Below are positions 9,083 to 18,009 of a stretch of DNA of 64,000 nucleotides, piece after piece. The stretch is from Snuella lapsa. GTDB taxonomy: Bacteria; Bacteroidota; Bacteroidia; Flavobacteriales; Flavobacteriaceae. The stretch is taken from the NCBI RefSeq assembly GCF_039539345.1, contig NZ_BAABCY010000078.1, positions 1 through 64,000 on the forward strand, read 5' to 3'. Under the pieces are notes generated by a model. That model did not search any database, had not been told where the DNA came from, and worked only from the letters and a program-made list of their open reading frames with translations. Each line of letters starts with the position of its first letter. Position 1 is the stretch's first letter. Position numbers and translations under genes: made by a program.

Positions 9083-9771
9083 CTTTTAACACTGTATTTA
9101 AAGATCCAACCTAATATTTTAAAACCTGCAAGCACAGCACCTTTTACAGTTCCCGAAACTTTGGAAACACCTATGCGGTTTCTGTAATTGACCGGTATTT
9201 CGGTATATGTTAATTTTTGTCGCAAAACTTTGAGTTGCATTTCAATTGTCCACCCATAAGTTTTGTCTTCCATGTGTAATTGGAGTAGTTTTTTGTATTT
9301 GATAGCCCTAAAAGGCCCCAAATCTGTAAAGTTGGCGCCAAAAAATAGTTTCATTAGGGTTGTTGCTAGCCAGTTGCCAAAAATTTGAGGTAGGGTCATG
9401 GCGCCTTTTTCTCTTAAATGCTTTACACGTGCACCCACAACAAAGTCGGCATTGTTGTTGGTTATGGGAGCTACTATTTTGGTAAGTTCTTCGGGGTAAT
9501 CGCTGTAGTCACCATCCAGAAAGACAACAATCTCTGGTTTTTCTTTTAGGGTAGCTATATATTCCATCCCTTTTAAACAGGCATAACCATAACCTTTACG
9601 GGTTTCGGTTAATACGGTCGCTCCCATTTTTTTTGCATTCGCTTCGGTATTGTCTGATGAGTTGTTATTTACTACAATAATTTCATCTACTATATCGGGG
9701 ATATCGTTAATAACATGCGGGATGGAATCAGCTTCATTATAAGCTGGGATAATAACTTTTATGAGGGTCAT
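9079..9771 (-). CDS. GT2 glycosyltransferase, dolichol-P-mannose-synthase-like
   Basis: 230-residue soluble family 2 glycosyltransferase of the DPM1/DPG synthase type. It opens KVIIPAYNEADSI, carries the metal-binding DGD at 86-88 (VVFLDGDYSDYPEE) and has the FRAIKYKKL and GWTIEMQLK segments of polyprenyl-phosphate sugar transferases. There is no C-terminal membrane domain. It probably transfers a hexose from a nucleotide sugar to a polyprenyl phosphate or related acceptor. ATG/TGA overlaps of 4 bp on both sides show tight translational coupling with the MORN-like gene upstream and the larger GT2 downstream. Confidence 0.85.
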   Translation of the reverse strand: MTLIKVIIPAYNEADSIPHVINDIPDIVDEIIVVNNNSSDNTEANAKKMGATVLTETRKGYGYACLKGMEYIATLKEKPEIVVFLDGDYSDYPEELTKIVAPITNNNADFVVGARVKHLREKGAMTLPQIFGNWLATTLMKLFFGANFTDLGPFRAIKYKKLLQLHMEDKTYGWTIEMQLKVLRQKLTYTEIPVNYRNRIGVSKVSGTVKGAVLAGFKILGWIFKYSVKR

Positions 9772-10250
9772 TGTAGATTTAGTAAATTATTTTCTTTTCT
9801 AAAGGCTTTTAAATCTGTCCATTCTTTTATTTTTATGCCGTTTGCAAACTTATGTGCCATTATAAGTTTATTGTTTTTGTAATAAAAGCAAAAGCCTTCC
9901 TTTTTGTCGTTTTTAAATTGGCATTTACAGTCTGTTTTTCCTGTGTCTTTATAAAATATCCACCACTTTTCTTTTAGGCCTTCTGCGTAATGCCCTTCAC
10001 TTGTTTTTGAGCCGTTTTGGGTGTAAAAGTACCAATATTTTACAGGTTTGTTAGAACGGAAGTGCCCTTCTTTTTTTAAATTTCCATTAGGATAATAAAA
10101 TTTCCAATACCCCGTTTTTTGATCGTTCTCTATCCAGCCTTCTGCTTTTAAAGTTTTGTCTTCAAAGTAGGTTTTTAGGTAGCGTTTTTGTGCATGTGAG
10201 TGTAAGGCAATGCATAAGAATAGGCTGTATGTTAGGAGGGTCTGTTTCAA
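9768..10250 (-). CDS. secreted MORN-repeat-like (YwqK-type) protein
   Basis: 160-residue exported protein with signal peptide MKQTLLTYSLFLCIALHSHA. It is followed by about four MORN-variant repeats of the form GxWxFYYPNGxLKxEGxF (GYWKFYYPNGNLKKEGHF, KYWYFYTQNG, KWWIFYKDTGK, GFCFYYKNNK). Databases often call this family 'YwqK antitoxin', but nothing here suggests a toxin pair. The repeats form a beta-sheet ribbon used for binding. It lies between the Fe-S membrane protein (7 bp) and the small GT2 (4-bp overlap), so it is probably a periplasmic accessory of that operon. Confidence 0.8.
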   Translation of the reverse strand: MKQTLLTYSLFLCIALHSHAQKRYLKTYFEDKTLKAEGWIENDQKTGYWKFYYPNGNLKKEGHFRSNKPVKYWYFYTQNGSKTSEGHYAEGLKEKWWIFYKDTGKTDCKCQFKNDKKEGFCFYYKNNKLIMAHKFANGIKIKEWTDLKAFRKENNLLNLQ

Positions 10251-10257
10251 TCTGGTT

Positions 10258-11835
10258 TTATTTCTTTAAAAGATCGATAAGGTCAACATTGTTGCCTAAA
10301 AGGATATCTGTAGGATTGATGCGTCCCTGCTCGGGGCCGTTTTCTAATTTTAATACCCCTCTGGGGCAAACGGCACTGCAGATACCGCAGCCCACACAGC
10401 TAGCCCTGATAATATTTTCGCCCTTTTGGGCATAAGCGCGTACATCGATACCCTGTTCGCAATAGGTTGAGCAATTACCACAAGAGATGCATTGTCCACC
10501 ATTGGTTGTAATACGGAATCTGGATTTGAAGCGTTGTACTATACCCATATAGGCGGCTAGAGGACAGCCAAAGCGACACCAAACACGGTTGCCAAAAATA
10601 GGATAGAATCCAGTACCGATAACCCCTGCAAAGATAGCTCCTATTAAAAAGCCGTAAATGTCCTGAATGGTTTGTGTTTGTATACCAATAACTGCAGCAG
10701 TGCCTGAAAAGTAAGAGTATAGGGTAAAGCCAGTCATGACCAGTGCAAATACCAATACCCCGTAAACAAGATAACGTTCCAGTTGCCAAGCTTTAAGCGA
10801 TTTGTCGGATAGTTGTCTGTAAGGGTCGCCCAGTGTTTCTGCCAGACCACCGCAGCCACATACCCAGGAACAGTACCAGCGTTTTCCAAAAAAGTATGTC
10901 ATTATTGGTACAATGACCAAACTTAAAATAATGCCCCAGATTAAAATAAATAAACCAAGTCCGCCACTGGCAATCAAATCGTTTAAATTCCAACTAAAAA
11001 AGAAATCGTAGTCCAATGGGAAGGCGTTTTTAAAATCGTACCAGGGCTTTTCGAAGCGTACCAGTATTTCTGGGATTAAAAAGGCAAATACTATTTGAAA
11101 AAATAAAACGGATGTGGTGCGCAGTATTTGATAGTTGTTATGTCTGTACTTAATATACATTCTCACGGCCATAACAAGCATGACCACACAATATAAAAAG
11201 CCGTATAAAAACCATTGACTAGCGGGATGACCACTAAGGGCTTCACTTATAGGATCTACAATATAGGTCCAGTTTACTATGTAATCTGGTCTGAAGTAAA
11301 GAAGGATATAAAAGGCAACCAGAAAGATAAACACGCTCCAGCCAATCCATCCGCGATTGGTTGCGGGTTTATGATAAATGCCGTCATTTTTAATACCTGG
11401 GGCTCCCAAAGTTATAAGTTGGGGGATTATAAACAATAGTGCTCCAATAATACCGAGGCCAAAGGTAAGCCACCAGAACAGCCATTTATGTTCTTTAACC
11501 ATGCTTATTCCGGCTTCTTTAGCAATGGTATAGGTAAGACTATGGGGCTTATCCCATATTACTTTATCCCATTGGTTGTTTTGTTTATGCGATGCATTAG
11601 CGGTTTTTATAGCTGTGGTAATGGCATTGGAAAACTTAAAAGGCGAAGTATATGTTTTATCTAGTACGTTATTTTTGATGTTGTTAATAAATAACTCACT
11701 TTTAATACCTTTATTGGTAACGACAGTATTAAATAATTCGGTCGACACTTTGTATTCTCCTAAGAAGATAAGCGCAATAAATAGGGTTAATCCGGTTAGA
11801 AAAATGCCTAGTCCTATATTTTGAATTACTTTCAC
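10258..11835 (-). CDS. polytopic 4Fe-4S membrane protein (NapH/NosR/CcoG-like)
   Basis: 525 residues. An N-terminal membrane anchor (about 7-25) is followed by a ~95-residue non-membrane region and some seven further membrane helices. Cys motifs in the membrane part are C322SWVC326GC and C420RFGC424PL. Two ferredoxin-type 4Fe-4S sites follow near the C-terminus: C449/C452/C455/C459 and C480/C483/C486/C490. This matches the Fer4_5 membrane electron-transfer family that passes electrons from the quinol pool or cytosolic donors across the membrane. No FMN-binding domain as in NosR is evident. It sits 27 bp after an FAD oxidoreductase gene, a plausible partner. The terminal acceptor is unknown. 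Confidence 0.85.
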   Translation of the reverse strand: MKVIQNIGLGIFLTGLTLFIALIFLGEYKVSTELFNTVVTNKGIKSELFINNIKNNVLDKTYTSPFKFSNAITTAIKTANASHKQNNQWDKVIWDKPHSLTYTIAKEAGISMVKEHKWLFWWLTFGLGIIGALLFIIPQLITLGAPGIKNDGIYHKPATNRGWIGWSVFIFLVAFYILLYFRPDYIVNWTYIVDPISEALSGHPASQWFLYGFLYCVVMLVMAVRMYIKYRHNNYQILRTTSVLFFQIVFAFLIPEILVRFEKPWYDFKNAFPLDYDFFFSWNLNDLIASGGLGLFILIWGIILSLVIVPIMTYFFGKRWYCSWVCGCGGLAETLGDPYRQLSDKSLKAWQLERYLVYGVLVFALVMTGFTLYSYFSGTAAVIGIQTQTIQDIYGFLIGAIFAGVIGTGFYPIFGNRVWCRFGCPLAAYMGIVQRFKSRFRITTNGGQCISCGNCSTYCEQGIDVRAYAQKGENIIRASCVGCGICSAVCPRGVLKLENGPEQGRINPTDILLGNNVDLIDLLKK

Positions 11836-11862
11836 TCGTTTAGGTTTTAATTGGTTATTAGA

Positions 11863-13203
11863 TTATATATTGAAAATACGTTGCCAGTTTTTCTTTTTTA
11901 ATTGGATATTGGTTTGGTTTTCTTTGTTAAAAGTTGCAACAATTTCTTTTTCATGGAGTTTGTAAAATTCGGGGTCAAAATTAGCGTCTGCCAGATGTTC
12001 TATGACATAATCGATTGATTTCTTTTTAGTTAAAACGCTTTCAAAAAAGTTGTGGCGCATTCTTATTCCTAATGTGTTAATGCCTATAAATTGCCGTGTA
12101 TCTTTATCGAAATTGATATGGATGCATTTTTTGCCATCGCTGTGTTCCCAATAAAAACGGCTTTCGTTTTGTTTGGGATGCGCCCAAACCCATCCGTATG
12201 TTTGGTATTCGATGTTAAAAAACTTAGCGGAGTTAAACCAATGGCTTGGTTTGTAGGGTGTTTTTTTGTCACAAATGGTTTGTGCTACGGTTTCACCCAT
12301 CATACGTCCGGTATACCAAACAGCCTCAATTGGTTTTCTTTCTTTTATAGGGACTTGTTGTTCGGCACAATCGCCTATGGCATAGATGTCTTGGATATTG
12401 GTTTCTAAAAATCGGTTTACAATAACGCCTCTGTTTATTTGAATCCCGGTGTCCTTTAAAAAATCAATATTTGGAGATACGCCTGCTGTAAGGCCCACAA
12501 GGTTGCATTGTATTTCTTCGCCTGTTTCGGCAATTACAACGGATGCTACATTACCATTTTTATCGGATTTAATTTCTTTTAAATTGACACCTAAACGCAG
12601 ATCGATATTATGTTCTTTAATTTCCCGGTTTATCATATTGCTTTCTCCTTCTGGTAATACACTATTCCAAAAGCTGGATTCCCGAACTAAAAAAGTAACA
12701 GGAATGTGTCTGGAATGGAGCATTTCGGCCAGTTCTATACCTATTAATCCGCCACCAACAATAACTGCACGTTTACAAACCTTGTTATTGGGGGCGTACT
12801 TTTCCAAGTTGTCGAGATCTTGTTTATGGTATAGCCCCATAACGCCATTTAGATCCTGACCAGGCCATCCAAATTTGTTAGGTTTACTGCCGGTAGCTAT
12901 AATAAGCTTATCGAAGTTAAAGGTGTTCCCATCTGAAAGGAGTAGTGTTTTAGAGGAGGTTTCAATAGTTTTTACACGTCCTTTTTTTAAGCTGATGTCG
13001 TTTTTTTTCCAAAACCAGTTTTCGTAAGGTTGTGTGTGTTCAAATGTCATATGCCCCATGTAAACATACATAAGCGCTGTACGTGAGAAGAAATAATCCG
13101 TTTCGTCAGATATAATGGTGATTTTCTTGTTAGAACGTTTCCTTATATGTCTAGCGGCAGTGACACCTGAAATACCATTTCCAATAATTACAATGTGCTC
13201 CAT
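11863..13203 (-). CDS. NAD(P)/FAD-dependent oxidoreductase
   Basis: 446-residue two-dinucleotide-binding flavoprotein. The FAD Rossmann motif IIGNGISG is at 6-13, ATGSKP is near 103, the NAD(P) motif IVGGGLIGIELAE starts at 148, and the second FAD motif is YAIGDCAEQ. It resembles rubredoxin/nitrite-reductase-type reductases. A C-terminal extension of about 120 residues is not part of the basic fold. It is first in a leftward operon with a 4Fe-4S membrane protein, which suggests it feeds electrons to it. The start at 13203 faces a divergent DUF547 gene across 204 bp that hold a palindrome. Confidence 0.85.
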   Translation of the reverse strand: MEHIVIIGNGISGVTAARHIRKRSNKKITIISDETDYFFSRTALMYVYMGHMTFEHTQPYENWFWKKNDISLKKGRVKTIETSSKTLLLSDGNTFNFDKLIIATGSKPNKFGWPGQDLNGVMGLYHKQDLDNLEKYAPNNKVCKRAVIVGGGLIGIELAEMLHSRHIPVTFLVRESSFWNSVLPEGESNMINREIKEHNIDLRLGVNLKEIKSDKNGNVASVVIAETGEEIQCNLVGLTAGVSPNIDFLKDTGIQINRGVIVNRFLETNIQDIYAIGDCAEQQVPIKERKPIEAVWYTGRMMGETVAQTICDKKTPYKPSHWFNSAKFFNIEYQTYGWVWAHPKQNESRFYWEHSDGKKCIHINFDKDTRQFIGINTLGIRMRHNFFESVLTKKKSIDYVIEHLADANFDPEFYKLHEKEIVATFNKENQTNIQLKKKNWQRIFNI

Positions 13204-13342
13204 ACTTTTGGCAGTTACGTTGTACTAGGTCGAAGTTAATGATAAAAACTTAACTTGATGTGGTTAATTTAGAACAACTATAAATTGGAATAAGGGTGTA
13301 AGGTTGTGCAAGTTATTTAGACATTGAAATTTATACTAAAAG

Positions 13343-13358
13343 TGTAAGTTAGCTTACA
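13343..13358. promoter_or_regulatory. candidate operator palindrome in divergent promoter region
   Basis: TGTAAGTTAGCTTACA: perfect 6-bp arms with a 4-bp spacer, centred 58 bp upstream of the DUF547 start and 148 bp upstream of the FAD oxidoreductase start. Size and symmetry fit a homodimeric helix-turn-helix regulator such as a Crp/Fnr-type protein. No regulator gene is adjacent. Confidence 0.4.
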
Positions 13359-13407
13359 TTTAATTAGGTTTAGGCGTCTTTATTTTGTAAAAAAATGAAT
13401 AGTAATT

Positions 13408-14121
13408 ATGGAAAAACAACTAATGTTTATACTTGTATTTTTGACGGCATTTTTTGGGATGTCCCAGAATGGGGATGCTTTTTTTACTGAAGCTGATGCC
13501 TTTTTTAAAGCTAATGTGGTAAACGGAAAAGTTGCTTATGCAGCTATAAAGGATAATAGTGGGCAATTAAATAGGCTATTGCGCTTGGCAGAGACCTTTA
13601 CGGTTTCTGATAAAGATGAAAGCATCTGTAAAGCGTTTTGGGTCAATGCTTATAATATATCTGTTATAAAAGGTATTGTAGATAACTACCCGATAAAATC
13701 GCCTTTGGATAAGGCAGGATTCTTTGATAGGGATACTTATAAGCTGGCAGGTGAAGCGCTTACTTTAAATGCTGTAGAGCATGAAAATCTAATAGCAGTA
13801 TATAAGGATGCGCGTTTTCATTTTGTGTTGGTATGTGGTGCTTTGGGATGCCCTCCGTTAATTAGTGAAGCTTATATGCCTGCTACGGTGGATGCTCAAA
13901 TGGATCTACAGACCAAAAAGGCATTGAATGGTTCATTTTTAAAAGTTAATAGCAAAAGGAAACGTGTAGAGGTGTCTCAAATAATGGCATGGTATAAAAA
14001 AGATTTCACAGCTAATGGGGCTACCGAAATAGATTTTATTAATAGGTATAGAACGGAAGGGATACCTAATAATTATAAGCTAACTTATTTTACCTATAAT
14101 TGGAATTTAAACGAACAATAA
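13408..14121 (+). CDS. exported DUF547 protein
   Basis: 237-residue protein with a signal peptide (LMFILVFLTAFFGMSQ). It has the DUF547 hallmarks: FWVNAYNISVIKGI near 90, a central LNAVEHENLI and the Cys-containing VCGALGCPPL. The biochemical role of DUF547 is not established; the conserved His and Cys residues suggest an enzyme. It opens a rightward operon (16 bp to a barrel protein, then GH113 and Omp85-like genes) that diverges from the GT2/Fe-S operon. Confidence 0.85.
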   Translation: MEKQLMFILVFLTAFFGMSQNGDAFFTEADAFFKANVVNGKVAYAAIKDNSGQLNRLLRLAETFTVSDKDESICKAFWVNAYNISVIKGIVDNYPIKSPLDKAGFFDRDTYKLAGEALTLNAVEHENLIAVYKDARFHFVLVCGALGCPPLISEAYMPATVDAQMDLQTKKALNGSFLKVNSKRKRVEVSQIMAWYKKDFTANGATEIDFINRYRTEGIPNNYKLTYFTYNWNLNEQ

Positions 14122-14137
14122 CTCTAAATAATTAATA

Positions 14138-15004
14138 ATGAAAAAGAAATTAATACTACTTGTTTTAATTGGTGTTGTACAGATGGGTATGTCGCAAGAA
14201 AACAATGAAGGCAACCAAAAAAGTAACATACAAACTTATACACCTTCCAAGTTGTTAAGTAAAGGACAGTGGGATATAAAATGGTTTAATAACTTGTATA
14301 CGGAAACTAAAGGTGTTAACAATGGTGTTAAAAGTGACAAGGACAGGGAGAGCTATTTTACGTCTTCTTTTGATGTGTTTACAGGAGTTTCGCAATCTAA
14401 AACACTCAATGTAGGGCTCTTGTTTGATGTCAGGTCTAATGTGGTTGGAGACCGAAAGGCGCTTGATGTTTTTAAGTTTGACAGCGATACCATGACGGCA
14501 CGATCGGGATTGACATCGGTGGCTCCGGCTGTTAAATTTAATCCGCTAAAAGGGGTAAGTAATTTTACGGTTCAAACGGCTTTTCATATTCCCTTGCTAG
14601 CTAATGAAAGTGAAAATGGCGTGTACTTGGATCAAACAGCTTATACGTTTCAGAATAGATTTTTTTATGACTATACGTTTGCCAGTGGTGATTGGCAGTT
14701 GTTTACGGAGTTGAATACGGAATATAATTTTGGGGACGATGCGAGTTTTGCAAATAATACCGTTGTATTGGTGCCTGGAATATTTGTTAGTTATTTTCCT
14801 TCTAATGTTTTTACGTTATTGGGCTTTGTCCAGCATCAACAACGCTTTGGTGATTTTACACAAGATTACACGGCTTTAGGTTTTGGGGGGAAATACCAGT
14901 TAACACGGGTTTTAAATTTGGAAGTGTTGTATAGTAATTTTATAAGGGGAGCCAACACGGGATTGGGCCAGTCATTTAATTTAGGCTTACGCGCGTTGTT
15001 TTAA
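14138..15004 (+). CDS. putative outer-membrane beta-barrel protein
   Basis: 288 residues with a cleavable signal peptide (KLILLVLIGVVQMGMSQ) and alternating amphipathic strands rich in aromatic residues, ending in a C-terminal Phe (GLRALF), as in outer-membrane barrels. I see no recognisable enzyme motif. Length suggests a 10-14 strand porin-like barrel. It lies 16 bp after DUF547 and 36 bp before the GH113 lipoprotein, so a role in moving or retaining the same glycan is plausible but not shown. Confidence 0.65.
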   Translation: MKKKLILLVLIGVVQMGMSQENNEGNQKSNIQTYTPSKLLSKGQWDIKWFNNLYTETKGVNNGVKSDKDRESYFTSSFDVFTGVSQSKTLNVGLLFDVRSNVVGDRKALDVFKFDSDTMTARSGLTSVAPAVKFNPLKGVSNFTVQTAFHIPLLANESENGVYLDQTAYTFQNRFFYDYTFASGDWQLFTELNTEYNFGDDASFANNTVVLVPGIFVSYFPSNVFTLLGFVQHQQRFGDFTQDYTALGFGGKYQLTRVLNLEVLYSNFIRGANTGLGQSFNLGLRALF

Positions 15005-15040
15005 AGATTAATAGTAAATTAGGAGTTTAAAAGAGATGTT

Positions 15041-16045
15041 ATGAATGCTTTTAAGCTCTTGATTGTATTTTTATTGTTGTCCTTTCAGTCGTGCAAGGGA
15101 CAAACCGAAAAGATTAAAGGCATTAGCTTTGTAGCTTCGCGAGAGTCTATAACCCATACTCATACCAATCCGCTTGTTGCCATTAATGCTAATTATGCAG
15201 CTATAATGCCCTTCGGATTTATACGTGACTTATCGCATCCAGAAATTTTGTTTAATACAAATCGACAGTGGTTTGGGGAAACAGAGGCGGGTGTTAAGCA
15301 ATACAGTAAGGTTTTGTCGGATCAAAAAATAAAGGTCATGTTAAAGCCTCAAATTTGGGTTTGGCATGGTTTGTTTACTGGGAATATAGCAATGAAGGGT
15401 GAGGAGCATTGGAAACAATTGGAAGATTCCTATTCCAAATTCATTTTGAGTTATGCCGAACTTGCTAAGCAGATAAACGCAGATATTTTTTGTATAGGTA
15501 CCGAACTGGAACAGTTTATAATGAACCGACCAGACTATTGGAAACATTTAATAGTAGAAATAAAGAAGCGCTATGATGGTAAGTTGACCTATGCAGCCAA
15601 CTGGGATGAATTTAAGCGTGTGCCTTTTTGGGATGCTATGGATTATATAGGTGTTGATGCGTACTTTCCCGTAAGTGATAGTAGAACGCCATCATTGGAG
15701 GCTTGTTTGGAGGGGTGGAAACAGCATAAAAGTGAAATAAGTAACCTCTCGAGAAAATATGGGAAACTTGTGTTGTTCACGGAATTTGGTTATAGGAGTG
15801 TTGACTATGCCGCTAAAGAACCCTGGAATAGTGATAGGGGTATGACCCAGGTGAACCTTGTTGGACAACGCAATGCGACGCAAGCTTTGTTTGAAGCATT
15901 TTGGGAAGAAGATTGGTTTGCAGGTGGCTTTGTTTGGAAGTGGCACCATAATCACGAAACGGCAGGGGGAGACAATAACACGCAATTTACGCCTCAAAAC
16001 AAACCGGTTGAAGCCTTAATAAAATCCTACTTTTCCAAGTCATGA
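15041..16045 (+). CDS. GH113-like glycoside hydrolase, lipoprotein
   Basis: 334 residues. A lipoprotein signal (LLLSFQSC, lipobox Cys near 18) is followed by a TIM-barrel resembling GH113, a family of endo-beta-1,4-mannanases. Candidate catalytic residues are E155 in CIGTELEQF (acid/base) and E248 in LFTEFGYRS (nucleophile). Other family-like stretches are LKPQIWVW, GVDAYFP and FVWKWHHNHE. It probably acts in the periplasm or on the outer membrane. It overlaps the next barrel gene by 4 bp. Being next to a CslA-like synthase suggests trimming or release of a newly made beta-glycan rather than nutrient breakdown. Confidence 0.8.
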   Translation: MNAFKLLIVFLLLSFQSCKGQTEKIKGISFVASRESITHTHTNPLVAINANYAAIMPFGFIRDLSHPEILFNTNRQWFGETEAGVKQYSKVLSDQKIKVMLKPQIWVWHGLFTGNIAMKGEEHWKQLEDSYSKFILSYAELAKQINADIFCIGTELEQFIMNRPDYWKHLIVEIKKRYDGKLTYAANWDEFKRVPFWDAMDYIGVDAYFPVSDSRTPSLEACLEGWKQHKSEISNLSRKYGKLVLFTEFGYRSVDYAAKEPWNSDRGMTQVNLVGQRNATQALFEAFWEEDWFAGGFVWKWHHNHETAGGDNNTQFTPQNKPVEALIKSYFSKS

Positions 16046-17304
16046 GAATTGCACTGATCTTGCTTTTTACAGGTCTGTTTTTTGGGAGTGTGAGAGCCCA
16101 GAACAATATAATTTCTGAACTCCAGATTCGGGGTAATGGAAAATTAAAGACTGGATTTATAAGGAACATATCGGATACTAAGGCGGGAGTGGTTTTGGAC
16201 TCGACGGTTATTGAAAAGGATATAAGGCGTCTCAAATTTTTACCAGCTGTTTCGCATGCTTACTTCGAGGTCTTTAAAGAAACGGATACGACTTATAAGG
16301 TTGTGTATCACATTATAGAGCATTTTACCCTTATTCCGTCGTTAAATGTATATACGACGAACGATGATGAATTTGCCTATCGTATCGGGCTGCACGAATT
16401 TAATTTGTTAGGTAGAAACATTGGTTTTGGCGGTTTTTACCAGAAAGACATTTACGGTTCGTTTGCTGTAAACTTAAGGGCACCTTATTTGTTCTCAAAA
16501 TCGTTGGGGCTCACTGTTAATTATCAGGATCTAACAACCTTGGAACCCGTTTTTTTTGATGGCACAACAGCCGATTACAAATACAATAACGAATCCCTGG
16601 AAGTGTTGGGGCTCTACACCATTAATTTAAAGAATAGAATAGAAGGTGGAATCAATTACTTTATGGAGGATTACAAGTATGTGTCGGGCGCTACCAGCAG
16701 TCAGGTGCCTCAGACCTTAAACGTTCATAAATGGTTGTTGAAAATGATCTATGACTATAATGGGCTGGATTATTTCTATTACAGTATTTCTGGAGTCAGA
16801 AACTTGCTTACCTTTCAGTATGTAACATCAACGAATGATATGCTTCCTGATTTTTTTATTGCCTGGAATGATCTTTTTTATTTTAAACGTTTGGGTAAGC
16901 ATGGTAATTGGGGTAACAGGTTACGTGTGGGCTTATCCAGTAATGATAAAACGCCTTTTGCGCCGTTTTCGGTGGATAATAATGTGAACATTAGGGGGGT
17001 AGGCAATACGATCGATAGGGGAACAGGCTCTATTGTGTTCAATACGGAATACAGGCATACCTTGTACGAAAAAGGTTGGTTTGTCCTTCAGGGAAATGCG
17101 TTTATAGACTCGGGAACCTGGCGTAACCCGGGAGGAAAGCTCAGCGATTTTACCGATTCGGATAACATAAAGGTGTATTCAGGCTTCGGGCTTCGCTTTA
17201 TTCATAAAAAAATATACAACGCTATTTTTAGAATCGATTACGGACATGGACTGACTGAAGACGCTACCAACGGGTTGGTGTTTGGTATTGGGCAGTATTT
17301 TTAG
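16042..17304 (+). CDS. Omp85/BamA-like barrel with a single POTRA
   Basis: 420 residues with a signal peptide (LILLFTGLFFGSVRAQ), one POTRA-like domain (about 22-95) and a surface-antigen (D15) barrel. The barrel carries the loop-6 signature as NIRGVGN and ends in Phe (GIGQYF). It is far shorter than BamA, which has five POTRAs and about 800 residues, so it is a specialised Omp85 relative rather than the general assembly factor. It is translationally coupled to the GH113 gene (ATGA overlap). A polysaccharide or lipoprotein export pore for this locus is a reasonable inference. Confidence 0.8.
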   Translation: MRIALILLFTGLFFGSVRAQNNIISELQIRGNGKLKTGFIRNISDTKAGVVLDSTVIEKDIRRLKFLPAVSHAYFEVFKETDTTYKVVYHIIEHFTLIPSLNVYTTNDDEFAYRIGLHEFNLLGRNIGFGGFYQKDIYGSFAVNLRAPYLFSKSLGLTVNYQDLTTLEPVFFDGTTADYKYNNESLEVLGLYTINLKNRIEGGINYFMEDYKYVSGATSSQVPQTLNVHKWLLKMIYDYNGLDYFYYSISGVRNLLTFQYVTSTNDMLPDFFIAWNDLFYFKRLGKHGNWGNRLRVGLSSNDKTPFAPFSVDNNVNIRGVGNTIDRGTGSIVFNTEYRHTLYEKGWFVLQGNAFIDSGTWRNPGGKLSDFTDSDNIKVYSGFGLRFIHKKIYNAIFRIDYGHGLTEDATNGLVFGIGQYF

Positions 17305-17375
17305 GAGTAATAAAAAGAATATCCATCATTAATAATAGTTTTGTGTTCTTTCAGAACGTGGCGTAGTGGAGTGAA

Positions 17376-17401
17376 GAATCTTTCAGTTATTGAAGAGATT
17401 C
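17376..17401. repeat. REP-like hairpin
   Basis: Imperfect hairpin GAATCT...AGATTC with a partly paired interior, in the gap after the Omp85-like gene. No T-tract follows. 17305-17484 otherwise holds no gene; a short plus-strand frame (17341-17535) runs into repeat sequence and is not convincing. Confidence 0.4.
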
Positions 17402-17484
17402 CTCCAAAGACTGTGTTGAGTTTTATAGGAATGGTACGTTTACGCAGGTTGATTTATATTGAGGTGCGGCCAAAGGAATATGAT

Positions 17485-17962
17485 TTCTTACTTTTTTCCA
17501 TTGCCGAACCCTTCGTCTGGGCTCAGGATGGGTAACAAAAAGGTCTAGGCTTACGATAAAAACCTAAAAAATGCTACGGTATCCCCCTCCACGGATAAAA
17601 ATACCTCCTCCTCATTGCTTCGGGGTCAAACAAGATTTTCATCCTCATCCCGCCCTGCTACCTTGATTTTTAAGGTTTTTATAGGTAGGCCGCTTGTTTG
17701 AGGTTCTTCGCTTCACTTCGCTACGCTCTGGAGGACAAGGGGTCTTGGAGTTAAAGGTTAAAAGCGAAAAGTTAAAAGTTGATGCGCGTTATTGGTTGTT
17801 GGGATGTTAAGGGTGGTATCGTAGCCTCTTACTTTTTTCCATTGCCGAAAAAAGTAACAAAAAGGTCTAGGCTTACGATAAAAATCTAATAAAATACTAC
17901 GGTATCCCCACCCACGGATGAAAATACCTCCTCCTCATTGCTTCGGGGTCAAACAAGATTTT
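17485..17962 (+). repeat. composite repeat: core, spacer, truncated core
   Basis: 17485-17692 is a full core (TTACTTTTTTCCATTGCCG, CTAGGCTTACGATAAAA, CTACGGTATCC, TCAAACAAGATTTTCATCC, AAGGTTTTTATAGGTAGGCC). 17693-17825 is a spacer (CTCTGGAGGACAAGGGGTCT to GGGATGTTAAGGGTGGTATC). 17826-17962 is a second core cut off after CAAGATTTT. The same core-spacer-core order is at 20237-20684, truncated at the opposite end. No gene is present in 17305-18009. Confidence 0.8.
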
Positions 17963-18009
17963 TGACGCAACGTTTCGAATAAAGAAGCATCTATAGAAAA
18001 AGTGAACTT

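Noticed and set aside
9768..10250. YwqK-type antitoxin of a toxin-antitoxin pair
   Set aside because: It has a signal peptide and MORN-like repeats and is coupled to glycosyltransferase genes; no toxin gene is adjacent.
17341..17535. 64-codon plus-strand frame after the Omp85-like gene
   Set aside because: It runs from a REP-like hairpin into the repeat core; no homologous frame is kept in the other core copies.
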